DNA from: an uncultured Muribaculaceae bacterium
GTDB lineage: Bacteria > Bacteroidota > Bacteroidia > Bacteroidales > Muribaculaceae
Direction of reading: 5' to 3'
Assembly (NCBI GenBank): GCA_958439725.1
Contig: CAUBWJ010000006.1
Span: 32,959 to 96,958, forward strand
DNA length: 64,000 bases
This document shows positions 18,294 through 26,899 of this stretch, piece by piece (within the stretch, counting starts at the first letter, position 1; the number at the start of each line of letters is the position of its first letter). The notes under the pieces are model-generated. The model made no database searches. It worked only from the letters and a program-made list of their open reading frames with translations, and had not been told where the DNA came from. The position numbers were made by a program, and so were the translations under genes.

Positions 18294-18932
18294 ATGAAAA
18301 AAATAGCCCTTCTCATATCAGCGCTGATTGTCGCATCAATTTCATTCGCGAAGCCTGTGCCCGCGCCTGATCATCGTTCAGGTTCGAATGAAAAAGCCGT
18401 AAAAAGCACCTCGGAGCTTTTCCGCACCGATTCCAACGGCGACATGCTGATGCCTTCATTTGAAGAACTGCTTGGTGAGCCGATAGATAATCTCGGTAGA
18501 ACAGGCGGAAATGAGGCTCTCAAAGATGAGCTTGTTTCGTTTGCCAAGAATTATCTCGGTATACGATATCGCCGTGGCGGCAAGACGCCGAAGGGATTTG
18601 ACTGCTCGGGTTTCACCAGCTTTGTGTTCAGAAACTTCGGTTTTCCGATTGATCCGGGTTCACGTACACAGGCCCTTCAGGGCAGAAGGGTGAGCCTGTC
18701 GCAGGTAGAAGTAGGCGATCTGATGTTCTTCAGTGGCCGACGCGGCGGCAAGACGGTGGGTCACGTGGGGATGGTTGTAGAAGTCAACGACGAGACCGGT
18801 GTGATTAAATTCATACATTCAGCCACAAGCAAGGGTATAACCATCCAGAGCTTTCCCGACGGAGGATATTACAGCAATCGTTTTCTTCACGCGCAGCGTG
18901 TGATAGAGCCGGAAATGGTTGCATCAAGATAA
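18294..18932 (+). CDS. Secreted NlpC/P60 family cysteine peptidase
   Basis: 212 residues with the signal peptide MKKIALLISALIVASISFA. The NlpC/P60 domain spans about 75-205. The catalytic Cys is C104 in GFDCSGFTSF, the catalytic His is H157 in GHVGMVV, and the third polar residue is probably H175 in FIHSAT. Such enzymes cut the D-Glu-diaminopimelate bond of peptidoglycan stem peptides in the periplasm. It is monocistronic between its own promoter and a hairpin terminator. Confidence 0.92.
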   Translation: MKKIALLISALIVASISFAKPVPAPDHRSGSNEKAVKSTSELFRTDSNGDMLMPSFEELLGEPIDNLGRTGGNEALKDELVSFAKNYLGIRYRRGGKTPKGFDCSGFTSFVFRNFGFPIDPGSRTQALQGRRVSLSQVEVGDLMFFSGRRGGKTVGHVGMVVEVNDETGVIKFIHSATSKGITIQSFPDGGYYSNRFLHAQRVIEPEMVASR

Positions 18933-18969
18933 GAAATGCAATAAAGACAAAATCATAGAAAATAGTTAA

Positions 18970-19009
18970 GGCATCGCGTCGCTTTCTGTCCGGGAAGCGA
19001 CGCGATGCC
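18970..19009 (+). terminator. Hairpin terminator after the NlpC/P60 gene
   Basis: A perfect 15-bp stem, GGCATCGCGTCGCTT with AAGCGACGCGATGCC, and a 10-nt loop. There is no long T tract. Confidence 0.7.
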
Positions 19010-19108
19010 GTTATGGCGTGAGGGGGAGGTGCCATTTAACGTCTCTGAGTCTCAGGCAGATTATTAAGTAGCCTATAGCAACACAGCCTGCAAAAAGGGA
19101 GGCAAATA

Positions 19109-19139
19109 TTTGCAGGGAGCATAAAGTTTGCTAAATTTG
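19109..19139 (+). promoter_or_regulatory. Promoter of mutA-mutB
   Basis: TTTG at 19109-19112, 19 nt, TAAATTTG at 19132-19139: a full match to the Bacteroidota consensus. The leader would be about 65 nt to the ATG at 19211. Confidence 0.85.
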
Positions 19140-19210
19140 CAACATAAACGGGCTTATAGGTTCATGTTGACCTTAAGTAATTGTCTAAAATACCATTAAG
19201 TTTACCTAAT

Positions 19211-21070
19211 ATGACCCAAGAGAGAGAAAAACTATTTGACCAGTTTCCTCCCGTGTCCACCGAAGAGTGGCGCGCGAAAGTAGAGGCAGACCTGAAAGGG
19301 GCTCCTTTTGATAAAAAACTGGTATGGAGAACCAACGAAGGTTTCAACGTACAGCCAATGTACAGGGCAGAAGACACAGCCAATCTTGAAACCACCGATT
19401 CCCTTCCGGGAGAATATCCTTTCGTCCGCGGAACACGCACAAACAACGACTGGCTTCCCCGGCAGGAAATCATAGCCGACAGTGCCGAAGAAGCAAACAA
19501 GAAGGCGCTCGACGTTCTGGGAAAAGGCATCGTTTCACTCGGCTTCAAGGCCAAAGAAGCCACCGCTGAAGAAATCAAGACACTCCTTTCGGGCATAGAC
19601 CTGGAGAAAACGGAGGTCAACTTCACCTGTTGTCCCCGCAAGGCCATCCAGCTGGCCAATGCGCTTGCAGAGGTGCTGAAAGCCGAAGGAAAAGAAAAGC
19701 TGTTCAAAGGCTCGATTGATTTCAATCCTTTCAAGAAAGCATTGAAACATGGCGTGGCATTCCCCGGCGACATTGCCCAGATGGGTGCCGACATGATAGC
19801 CGCGGTGAAAGATGTGCCGGGAGTGAAAGTGCTTGCTGTGGATTCCGTGATGCTCAGCAATGCCGGTGCCTATATCTATCAGGAACTCGGATATGCCCTG
19901 GCATGGGGCGCAGAATGGCTCACGCTTCTTACTGAAAAAGGGCTGAGCGTTGATGAAATCGCCTCGCGCGTGAAATTCAATATGGGCGTATCGAGCAACT
20001 TCTTCATGGAACTTGCGAAATTCCGCAGCGCACGCATGCTGTGGGCCCAGATTGTAAAGCAGTACAATCCTGCGTCGGATGATGCCTGCAAACAGACCGT
20101 GCATGCTGTAACCTCGCGTTTCAACCAGACAATATATGATGCGCACGTGAACCTTCTGCGCAGCCAGACTGAATGTATGTCGGCCGCTCTTGCTGGAGTG
20201 GATTCCATAACTGTAACACCTTTCGATGTCCCCTACAAGGTGCCCGATGACTTCTCGGAGCGCATAGCCCGCAACCAGCAGTTCCTGCTGAAAGAGGAAA
20301 GCCATCTTGACAAGGTGGTTGACCCGGCAGGTGGCAGCTACTATGTGGAGACACTTACCGTAGCGATAGCACGCGAGGCCTGGAAACTGTTCCTCGAGGT
20401 AGAGGACAAGGGCGGATTCCTTGTGTGCGTGAACGACGGCACCGTACAGGCCGCTATCCGAGAGGCATCGGCCAAACGTCACACCGACGTGGCACGTCGC
20501 AAAGAAATCCTGCTCGGTACCAACCAGTATCCCAATATCAACGAAACAGCGGCTCAAAAAATTGAGACTACAGGCTGCGGTTGCGGATGTCACCACCACG
20601 ACAAGGAAGAGGAGACTTGCGGTAACGGCGGACTTCCGACAGAACGCGCCGCAAGCGATTTCGAGGCTTTACGTCTTGCCACCGAGGCCGCTTCGAACCG
20701 TCCGAAAGTGTTTATGCTGACAATCGGCAACCTTGCAATGCGTCTGGCCCGTGCGCAGTTCTCAACCAATTTCTTCGGATGTGCCGGTTATGAGATAATA
20801 GACAATCTCGGCTTTGAGACAGTGGAGCAGGGTGTTGATGCGGCTCTTGCCAAGGGTGCCGATGTTGTGGTACTTTGCTCGAGCGACGACGAGTATGCCA
20901 CTCTCGCCCCGGAAGCCTTCAAATATCTCGACGGCCGTGCCGAGTTTGTGGTAGCAGGCGCTCCCGCATGCACCGACGACCTCAAGGCCCAGGGCATCGA
21001 GAACTTTGTGCATGTGCGCTGCAATGTGCTTGAAACCCTTCAGGCATTCAATGCCAAACTTCTCAAATAA
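19211..21070 (+). CDS. mutA: Methylmalonyl-CoA mutase small subunit
   Basis: 619 residues from the ATG at 19211; a TTG at 19181 would add ten residues unlike the family N-terminus (MTQEREKLFDQFPPVSTEEW fits). The protein has a TIM barrel (about 30-430) and a C-terminal B12-domain fold (about 490-619). The latter lacks the DxHxxG cobalamin motif, as expected for the non-catalytic subunit. It pairs with mutB 37 nt downstream to interconvert succinyl-CoA and methylmalonyl-CoA. Between the domains lies an unusual Cys/His stretch, C456, C458, C460, H461-463 and C470. Confidence 0.95.
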   Translation: MTQEREKLFDQFPPVSTEEWRAKVEADLKGAPFDKKLVWRTNEGFNVQPMYRAEDTANLETTDSLPGEYPFVRGTRTNNDWLPRQEIIADSAEEANKKALDVLGKGIVSLGFKAKEATAEEIKTLLSGIDLEKTEVNFTCCPRKAIQLANALAEVLKAEGKEKLFKGSIDFNPFKKALKHGVAFPGDIAQMGADMIAAVKDVPGVKVLAVDSVMLSNAGAYIYQELGYALAWGAEWLTLLTEKGLSVDEIASRVKFNMGVSSNFFMELAKFRSARMLWAQIVKQYNPASDDACKQTVHAVTSRFNQTIYDAHVNLLRSQTECMSAALAGVDSITVTPFDVPYKVPDDFSERIARNQQFLLKEESHLDKVVDPAGGSYYVETLTVAIAREAWKLFLEVEDKGGFLVCVNDGTVQAAIREASAKRHTDVARRKEILLGTNQYPNINETAAQKIETTGCGCGCHHHDKEEETCGNGGLPTERAASDFEALRLATEAASNRPKVFMLTIGNLAMRLARAQFSTNFFGCAGYEIIDNLGFETVEQGVDAALAKGADVVVLCSSDDEYATLAPEAFKYLDGRAEFVVAGAPACTDDLKAQGIENFVHVRCNVLETLQAFNAKLLK

Positions 21071-21107
21071 ATGAATCTCACCCAACACTTTCAAAAATCA
21101 TTTTGAC

Positions 21108-23240
21108 ATGAGACCTGATTTTAAGACAATAGATATTACGAAAGATGCTTTCGGAGCACACAATGTGCCGGAAGCCGCGGGTGAAGAATGGCTTACTCCC
21201 GAGCTTATACCCGTAAAACCGATATATACCAAAGCCGACCTCGAGGGTCTGGAGCATCTGAACTATGTTTCCGGTATTCCTCCGTTCCTTCGCGGCCCGT
21301 ACAGCGCCATGTATCCGCTGCGCCCCTGGACCATCCGTCAGTATGCCGGATTCTCCACCGCAGCAGAGTCAAACGCCTTCTACCGCCGCAACCTTGCCGC
21401 CGGACAGAAGGGCCTTTCAGTGGCTTTCGACCTTGCCACACACCGCGGATATGACGCAGACCATCCCCGTGTGGTAGGTGACGTGGGCAAAGCCGGCGTA
21501 TCAATCTGTTCGCTTGAGGACATGAAGGTGCTTTTCGACGGCATACCTCTGAACAAGATGTCGGTTTCCATGACTATGAACGGTGCAGTGCTTCCCGTGC
21601 TCGCATTCTATATCAACGCGGGTCTGGAGCAGGGCGCCAAGCTTGAGGAGATGGCTGGAACCATCCAGAACGATATCCTCAAGGAATTCATGGTGCGTAA
21701 CACATATATCTATCCCCCCGAGTTCTCGATGCGCATAATAGCCGACATATTCGAGTATACTTCCCAGAATATGCCGAAGTTCAACAGCATCTCGATTTCG
21801 GGCTACCACATGCAGGAAGCCGGCGCCACCTGCGACATCGAGCTCGCCTACACGCTTGCCGACGGTCTGGAGTATCTGCGTGCGGGTGTGAATGCCGGAA
21901 TGGATATCGACTCATTCGCACCGCGCCTCTCGTTCTTCTGGGCCATTGGCATGAACTACTTCATGGAGGTTGCCAAGATGCGTGCCGCACGCATGCTCTG
22001 GGCTAAGATTGTAAAGCAGTTCAATCCCAAGAATCCCAAATCGCTTGCTCTGCGCACCCACTCACAGACATCCGGCTGGTCACTTACCGAGCAGGATCCT
22101 TTCAACAACGTGGGACGTACATGTATAGAGGCAATGGGCGCCGCGCTCGGCCATACCCAGAGCCTTCATACCAACGCTCTCGACGAGGCCATAGCGCTTC
22201 CCACCGACTTCTCGGCACGTATAGCCCGCAACACCCAGATATATATCCAGGAGGAGACCATGGTCACCAAGCAGGTGGATCCGTGGGGCGGCAGCTACTA
22301 TGTGGAGGCTCTTACCAATGAGATCGCTCACCGTGCATGGGAGCATATCCAGGAAATCGAGAAACTCGGAGGCATGGCCAAGGCCATAGAGACCGGTCTT
22401 CCCAAGCTGAAGATTGAAGAGGCTGCTGCGCGTACGCAGGCACGCATCGACTCCGGCCGACAGACCATCGTGGGTATAAACAAGTACCGTCTTGAGCATG
22501 AGGATCCGATCGATATCCTTGAGATTGACAATACCGAGGTGCGCAAGGAGCAGATTGAACGCCTGAACGATGTCAAGGCACATCGCGATGAAGCAAAGGT
22601 GAAAGAAGCTCTTAAAGCCATTACCGAGTGCGTGAGAACCAAGGAAGGCAATCTTCTGGATCTGGCCGTGAAAGCAGCCGGACTGCGCGCAACGCTCGGC
22701 GAGATTTCGGATGCCTGCGAAGAAGTAGTAGGCCGATACAAAGCTGTAATCAAAACCATATCAGGAGTGTATTCAAACGAATCCAAGAACGATCCCGACT
22801 TTGAGAAAGCACGGGAAATGACGGCTGAATTTGCAAAGCGTGAAGGCCGTCAGCCTCGAATCATGATAGCCAAGATGGGTCAGGACGGTCACGACCGCGG
22901 AGCCAAGGTGGTTGCCACAGGTTATGCCGACTGCGGTTTCGACGTGGACATGGGCCCGCTCTTCCAGACGCCGGCCGAAGCCGCCCGTCAGGCTGTGGAG
23001 AACGACGTTCATATTCTCGGCGTAAGCTCACTTGCAGCCGGACACAAGACTTTGATTCCGCAGGTGATCGAAGAGCTTAAGAAACTCGGCCGCGAGGATA
23101 TCATGGTGACGGCAGGCGGTGTAATCCCCGCACAGGATTACGACTTCCTATACAAGGCAGGTGTGGCAGCCATATTCGGTCCCGGTACCCGCATTCCTTC
23201 CTCGGCAATAAAGATGCTCGAGATACTTATGGCAGAGTAA
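21108..23240 (+). CDS. mutB: Methylmalonyl-CoA mutase large (catalytic) subunit
   Basis: A 710-residue adenosylcobalamin-dependent catalytic subunit. The C-terminal B12 domain carries DGHDRG, with the cobalt-ligating His at residue 595, followed by GYADCGFDVD. The substrate barrel has the TQSLHTNALDEAIALPT block. It is co-transcribed with mutA. In Bacteroidales the enzyme works in the succinate-to-propionate route. Confidence 0.97.
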   Translation: MRPDFKTIDITKDAFGAHNVPEAAGEEWLTPELIPVKPIYTKADLEGLEHLNYVSGIPPFLRGPYSAMYPLRPWTIRQYAGFSTAAESNAFYRRNLAAGQKGLSVAFDLATHRGYDADHPRVVGDVGKAGVSICSLEDMKVLFDGIPLNKMSVSMTMNGAVLPVLAFYINAGLEQGAKLEEMAGTIQNDILKEFMVRNTYIYPPEFSMRIIADIFEYTSQNMPKFNSISISGYHMQEAGATCDIELAYTLADGLEYLRAGVNAGMDIDSFAPRLSFFWAIGMNYFMEVAKMRAARMLWAKIVKQFNPKNPKSLALRTHSQTSGWSLTEQDPFNNVGRTCIEAMGAALGHTQSLHTNALDEAIALPTDFSARIARNTQIYIQEETMVTKQVDPWGGSYYVEALTNEIAHRAWEHIQEIEKLGGMAKAIETGLPKLKIEEAAARTQARIDSGRQTIVGINKYRLEHEDPIDILEIDNTEVRKEQIERLNDVKAHRDEAKVKEALKAITECVRTKEGNLLDLAVKAAGLRATLGEISDACEEVVGRYKAVIKTISGVYSNESKNDPDFEKAREMTAEFAKREGRQPRIMIAKMGQDGHDRGAKVVATGYADCGFDVDMGPLFQTPAEAARQAVENDVHILGVSSLAAGHKTLIPQVIEELKKLGREDIMVTAGGVIPAQDYDFLYKAGVAAIFGPGTRIPSSAIKMLEILMAE

Positions 23241-23260
23241 TTCCGTATTAAGTCATTTTG

Positions 23261-23298
23261 AAAAAGCGTCGTTCCACTCGGTTGGAGCGGCGCTTTTT
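23261..23298 (+). terminator. Terminator after mutB
   Basis: AAAAAGCGTCGTTCCA pairs with TGGAGCGGCGCTTTTT (16 positions, two G-T wobbles) around a 6-nt loop. The arm ends in a T run followed by GTTTTG. Confidence 0.85.
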
Positions 23299-23410
23299 GT
23301 TTTGAAACCGAAGGGGCTGTGGCAGAGAAAAGTTCGCTAAGCCAAATAGCAGCAATCGAAAAAATCAATTAAAAACGCACAAAAAGGGGACGGGTGTTTT
23401 GTTGTTTTGC

Positions 23411-23653
23411 ATGGAATTTAAAAAGAACAGAAATATGGATATTATGAACGGCCCTTTGATTATGTGGTGCGTCGTGGCAATGATTGCGCTGGCGGTGGTG
23501 ATAGCAAGGTATAGGAACTTTCTTAGTCATGGAACGGCGGAGAGAAAAAAGCGGACGCATCGCCGGTTGTTAGAAATCGGACACGAATGTGAGGAAATTT
23601 ATCTGCCCGGAGATACGCTTTTAGATGAAGAATATGCCATAGGTGATGAATAA
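23411..23653 (+). CDS. Small single-span membrane protein, unknown function
   Basis: 80 aa if started at the ATG at 23411, 72 aa from the ATG at 23435; I cannot decide which. One hydrophobic span (LIMWCVVAMIALAVVIA) is followed by a positively charged stretch (ERKKRTHRR) and an acidic tail (HECEEIYLPGDTLLDEEYA). I recognise no family. Its stop overlaps the start of the ThrE-like gene, suggesting coupling to that exporter. It is probably real because of the overlap and the TM/positive-inside pattern. Confidence 0.5.
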   Translation: MEFKKNRNMDIMNGPLIMWCVVAMIALAVVIARYRNFLSHGTAERKKRTHRRLLEIGHECEEIYLPGDTLLDEEYAIGDE

Positions 23654-24422
23654 GGAAGAAATGTTACCCTCGGTAAGGGGTGCCGCTGATTTCCTTACCG
23701 TATATGCCGACTGGCTTTTCAGCAGCGGTGCCACCTGCATAAGACTTGAAAAGAACACGAGGCGTATGGCAGTTTCTTTAGGTGTGGAAATGGAGATGTG
23801 CATACTGCCTCGTCATATCCAGATTACCGTGACGCGCGGGAATGAGGTATTTACTTCGGTAGTGGCGATAAACGAGCGGCCGGTCAACTATGACATCAAC
23901 ACACGCCTCAGCCGACTTAGCTGGGACATGGCTGACGGCCGTACCGGATTCGATGATGCGCAGAAGGCGTTTTCGGAGATAATAGAAGCGCGACCTGCCA
24001 CGGGATGCTATTCAACTCTGCTTGCATCCTTGGCAAACAGCGCGTTCTGCAGGCTGTTCGGCGGTGATGCGGTGGCTATGGGTGTGGTTTTTGTCGCAAC
24101 CTTTGCGGGTCTATCGGTGAAGCGTCTGCTTTCGGCCCATCGTTTTGACGCCAGAATTACCGTGGCTATATGTGCTTTCATATCATCGGTTCTGGCGGCG
24201 GCCGACGGTCTGTTCTCGCTTGGCGGTACCCCACAGCTGTCGGTAGGTACGAGTGTGCTCTATCTTGTTCCCGGTATTCCTTTTATCAATGCATTCTGTG
24301 ATATGATTGACCGCCATTATATATGCGCTTTCGGCAGGCTGATGAACGCTATTGTTCTGATGTGTTGTCTTTCGGCGGGACTTTGTGCGGGGATGCTGGT
24401 AATGAATATCGGGATGTTCTGA
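23646..24422 (+). CDS. Threonine/serine exporter family protein, N-terminal-type subunit (ThrE-like)
   Basis: 258 residues from the ATG at 23646. A GTG at 23643 and an ATG at 23661, preceded by AAGGAAG, are also possible starts. The cytosolic first half (ADFLTVYADWLFSSGATCIRLEKN, MEMCILPRHI) and about five later membrane spans match the ThrE/DUF1212 family (PF06738). It likely works with the next gene, the short PF12821-like half, as a split amino-acid exporter. Confidence 0.85.
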   Translation: MNKEEMLPSVRGAADFLTVYADWLFSSGATCIRLEKNTRRMAVSLGVEMEMCILPRHIQITVTRGNEVFTSVVAINERPVNYDINTRLSRLSWDMADGRTGFDDAQKAFSEIIEARPATGCYSTLLASLANSAFCRLFGGDAVAMGVVFVATFAGLSVKRLLSAHRFDARITVAICAFISSVLAAADGLFSLGGTPQLSVGTSVLYLVPGIPFINAFCDMIDRHYICAFGRLMNAIVLMCCLSAGLCAGMLVMNIGMF

Positions 24423-24452
24423 AAAAACGACTTTAAAAGCTCTATAAAGTAT

Positions 24453-24956
24453 ATGATATTACAGATTATTGAGGATGCATTATTCTCGGCGATTGCCGCA
24501 ATCGGTTTTGCGTCTCTGAGCAATCCTCCCCGCAGGGCCTGTCTGGCCTGCGGGCTGATAGCGGCTGTGGGCCATTCGGTAAGGTTTGTTCTGATGGAAT
24601 TTACCGCTCTCGATTTACATATAGTCGTCGCAACAGCGATAGCCTCATTAATTATCGGCGTTCTTGCGGTGATTGTGTCATCGCGCACCAAGGTGCCGGC
24701 AGAAGCGTGTCTTTATCCGTCGCTTCTGCCTATGTTTCCCGGAATTTATGCCTACCGTACATTCGGAGCACTTGTCATGTGCCTCTACAAAGGGAGTGAA
24801 GGCGCGTTCAATCATTATTTCTATCTGTTTGCAAGCAATGGATTCACATGTTTCTTTATTTTGCTGGCCATGGTTGCCGGCGCGACGATACCTTTGTTTG
24901 CAATGAAGCGCATATCGTTTCAGGTCACGCGGCGCGGTCACACGCCGGTGCTTTAG
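24453..24956 (+). CDS. Threonine/serine exporter family protein, short subunit (ThrE_2-like)
   Basis: A 167-residue integral membrane protein with about five spans. It contains the signature PSLLPMFPGIYAYRT, similar to the C-terminal half of ThrE (PF12821). It lies 30 nt after the larger half on the same strand. Full-length ThrE elsewhere fuses the two halves, so this looks like a two-gene version rather than a frameshifted one. Confidence 0.82.
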   Translation: MILQIIEDALFSAIAAIGFASLSNPPRRACLACGLIAAVGHSVRFVLMEFTALDLHIVVATAIASLIIGVLAVIVSSRTKVPAEACLYPSLLPMFPGIYAYRTFGALVMCLYKGSEGAFNHYFYLFASNGFTCFFILLAMVAGATIPLFAMKRISFQVTRRGHTPVL

Positions 24957-24980
24957 AGCGCATTTCAGAATAATTATTTC

Positions 24981-24988
24981 TAATTTTG
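24981..24988 (+). promoter_or_regulatory. Possible -7 element of the LysR gene
   Basis: TAATTTTG, 32 nt upstream of the start codon. No clear -33 TTG is seen. Confidence 0.4.
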
Positions 24989-25020
24989 TAATCCAATAGT
25001 TTACACAATAGTTTCATGCA

Positions 25021-25923
25021 ATGGAATTAAGGCAACTCAAATACTTTGTAAAGGTAGCGGAGACGCTCAATTTCTCCGAAGCGGCAAAAAGCCTGTTCGT
25101 GACCCAAAGCACGCTGTCGCAGCAGATAAAGCAACTGGAGCAGGATCTCGATTCCCAGCTGCTGACCCGGAGCAGTCACAGTGTGTCGCTGACAGAGGCT
25201 GGAGAGGAACTGTTGCCCTACGCCAGAAAGGTGTTAAGCGATGCCGAACTGTGCGGTATCAGGTTGCAGGACCTCAAAGATCTGCTTTGCGGGACACTCA
25301 ATATCGGGGTGACTTATTCTTTCAGCCCGATTCTCACCGAGGCCCTGGTGACATTCATGAAGCTTTATCCCAACGTGAAACTTAATATTTTCTATCGTCC
25401 GATGGCAGAACTGATGGAGATGCTTCAGAACGGAGAGGTTGACTTCGCACTGGCGTTCAAGCCGTCGGTGGAGATGACGGACGTTGTATCGCACGTGTTG
25501 TTTCAGAATTGCCTGGCGGCTATAGTCGGGGATATGCATTCTTTGGCGTCTCGGGATAAAATAACCCTTGCCGAACTTGCAAAATGCGAACTGGCTTTGC
25601 CCTCAAAGGGCCTTCAGGCGCGCAACGCGCTTGAAAAAATTCTTGAAAAGTACCCTTGTGAGCTAAAATTGCGGGCAGAACTCAATGAGGTGAATATCTT
25701 GCTCAAGCTAATACGCCAGAATCATCTGGTGACAGTTCTGGCTGAGGCTTCCATACATAATGAGAAAGGAATCCGGGCAATCCCTCTTGATGTGCCCGAC
25801 AATGAGATGGCGGGATGTGTACATACGCTGAAAGGCGCCTATCATAAACGGTCGATGAAAGAATTTATACGTCTGTTGAGCGACTCTGCTGCAATAAAAG
25901 AGCGTGTCAACGCATGGCTGTGA
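25021..25923 (+). CDS. LysR family transcriptional regulator
   Basis: A 300-residue LTTR. The winged helix-turn-helix is at residues 1-60 (LNFSEAAKSLFVTQSTLSQQIKQLE cut at the recognition helix). The effector-binding domain is about 90-295 (GTLNIGVTYSFSPILTEALV). It resembles the OxyR/CynR branch, but the effector cannot be told. It lies directly downstream of the ThrE pair and may control it; no divergent target gene is present. Confidence 0.93.
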   Translation: MELRQLKYFVKVAETLNFSEAAKSLFVTQSTLSQQIKQLEQDLDSQLLTRSSHSVSLTEAGEELLPYARKVLSDAELCGIRLQDLKDLLCGTLNIGVTYSFSPILTEALVTFMKLYPNVKLNIFYRPMAELMEMLQNGEVDFALAFKPSVEMTDVVSHVLFQNCLAAIVGDMHSLASRDKITLAELAKCELALPSKGLQARNALEKILEKYPCELKLRAELNEVNILLKLIRQNHLVTVLAEASIHNEKGIRAIPLDVPDNEMAGCVHTLKGAYHKRSMKEFIRLLSDSAAIKERVNAWL

Positions 25924-25939
25924 CGGAATATATAATAAA

Positions 25940-25979
25940 GACGCCGCATCACGTTTCAATTCGAAACTGATGCGGCGTC
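25940..25979. terminator. Bidirectional terminator between the LysR and OmpA-lipoprotein genes
   Basis: A 12-bp outer stem GACGCCGCATCA/TGATGCGGCGTC and a 5-bp inner stem GTTTC/GAAAC, with one bulged base. It lies between two convergent genes. Confidence 0.8.
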
Positions 25980-26004
25980 GGTATCTTTAGCAGGATTGAA
26001 CCGA

Positions 26005-26706
26005 TTACTGGAGGGTGCCGTTTTCAGCAGCCTGAATCATCTGGGGAGATGCGGTGATGTAAATCTCAACGCGACGGTTCTGTGCACGTCCTTCGGGGGT
26101 ATCGTTGGAAGCAACATAATCTGCCATAGGAACGCCCTGTGCGGTGATTCGAGAGGCAGCTACTCCACTGTGGATAAGATAGGTTCTGACTGCATCTGCA
26201 CGACCGTTGGCTACTTTTTCATTTGCGGCGTAGGAGCCAACGTTGTCGGTATAACCAAAAATCTGCACATTGGTCTGCGGATTGTTGATGAGCGAGGATG
26301 CAAAGGTGGTGAGATCCTGCTTCGCAGCATTGTTAAGCGATGTGCCGTTGAAGGGGAAGAGGATTCCGCTGTTGAAGGTAACTTTGATAGCCTCAAGGCC
26401 ATTCTGGTCTTTCACTGATTCAACTTCGGCTTTTTCGGCAAGCTGGGCCTCAAGTTCTTTTTTCTGTTTGTCCATCTTATTGCCGATTAGTGTTCCTGCA
26501 CCTGCACCTACGGCGGCTCCGATAGCAGAGCCGATACCGGCTCCCTTACCGCCGCCTATCAGCGCTCCGATGCCAGCTCCGAGAGCGGCACCGCCGCCAC
26601 CGCCGATAAGAGCACCTTTGCCGGTGTTTGTCATTGTATTGCAACTTGATGAAGCCAGAAGCGAAAGAGCAACCACACCTGTGAGTAAAATCTTGAATGT
26701 CTTCAT
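26005..26706 (-). CDS. OmpA family lipoprotein with glycine zipper
   Basis: 233 residues with a lipobox at LASSSC (lipidated Cys about residue 22). Residues about 32-77 are a Gly/Ala zipper (GALIGGGGGAALGAGIGALI), then a short charged helix. The C-terminal OmpA-like peptidoglycan-binding domain is about 105-220 (FGYTDNVGS, GRADAVRTYL, RAQNRRVEIYI). It likely tethers the outer membrane to peptidoglycan. It is monocistronic. Confidence 0.92.
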   Translation of the reverse strand: MKTFKILLTGVVALSLLASSSCNTMTNTGKGALIGGGGGAALGAGIGALIGGGKGAGIGSAIGAAVGAGAGTLIGNKMDKQKKELEAQLAEKAEVESVKDQNGLEAIKVTFNSGILFPFNGTSLNNAAKQDLTTFASSLINNPQTNVQIFGYTDNVGSYAANEKVANGRADAVRTYLIHSGVAASRITAQGVPMADYVASNDTPEGRAQNRRVEIYITASPQMIQAAENGTLQ

Positions 26707-26770
26707 TTGAATTTTGATTATGAAAGTAAATAAATATCGCGATTAAGTAGACTTATCACAACTCAGGATG

Positions 26771-26778
26771 CAAAAATA
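26771..26778 (-). promoter_or_regulatory. Possible -7 element of the OmpA-lipoprotein gene
   Basis: The minus strand reads TATTTTTG here, about 65 nt upstream of the start. The -33 element is not evident. Confidence 0.4.
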
Positions 26779-26844
26779 CGAAAAATCGCATTATGTTTTA
26801 TGCCATACTCAAATATAAGACAACAATTGTATAATAAATGTTTG

Positions 26845-26874
26845 TTGGAAATATTGAAATAATACTTAAATTTG
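26845..26874 (+). promoter_or_regulatory. Promoter of the DMT transporter gene
   Basis: TTG at 26845-26847, 19 nt, TAAATTTG at 26867-26874. The leader is about 19 nt. A palindromic ACAATTGT lies just upstream at 26823-26830. Confidence 0.7.
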
Positions 26875-26899
26875 TAACATAAAACATTTATGCACAAAA

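Noticed and set aside
19535..20599. Long open frame on the minus strand opposite mutA (354 codons)
   Set aside because: Antisense shadow of a well-conserved mutA; no family features.
23646..24956. ThrE gene broken by a frameshift
   Set aside because: Both halves have proper starts, a 30-nt gap and full-length domains; a two-gene arrangement is a known form of this family.
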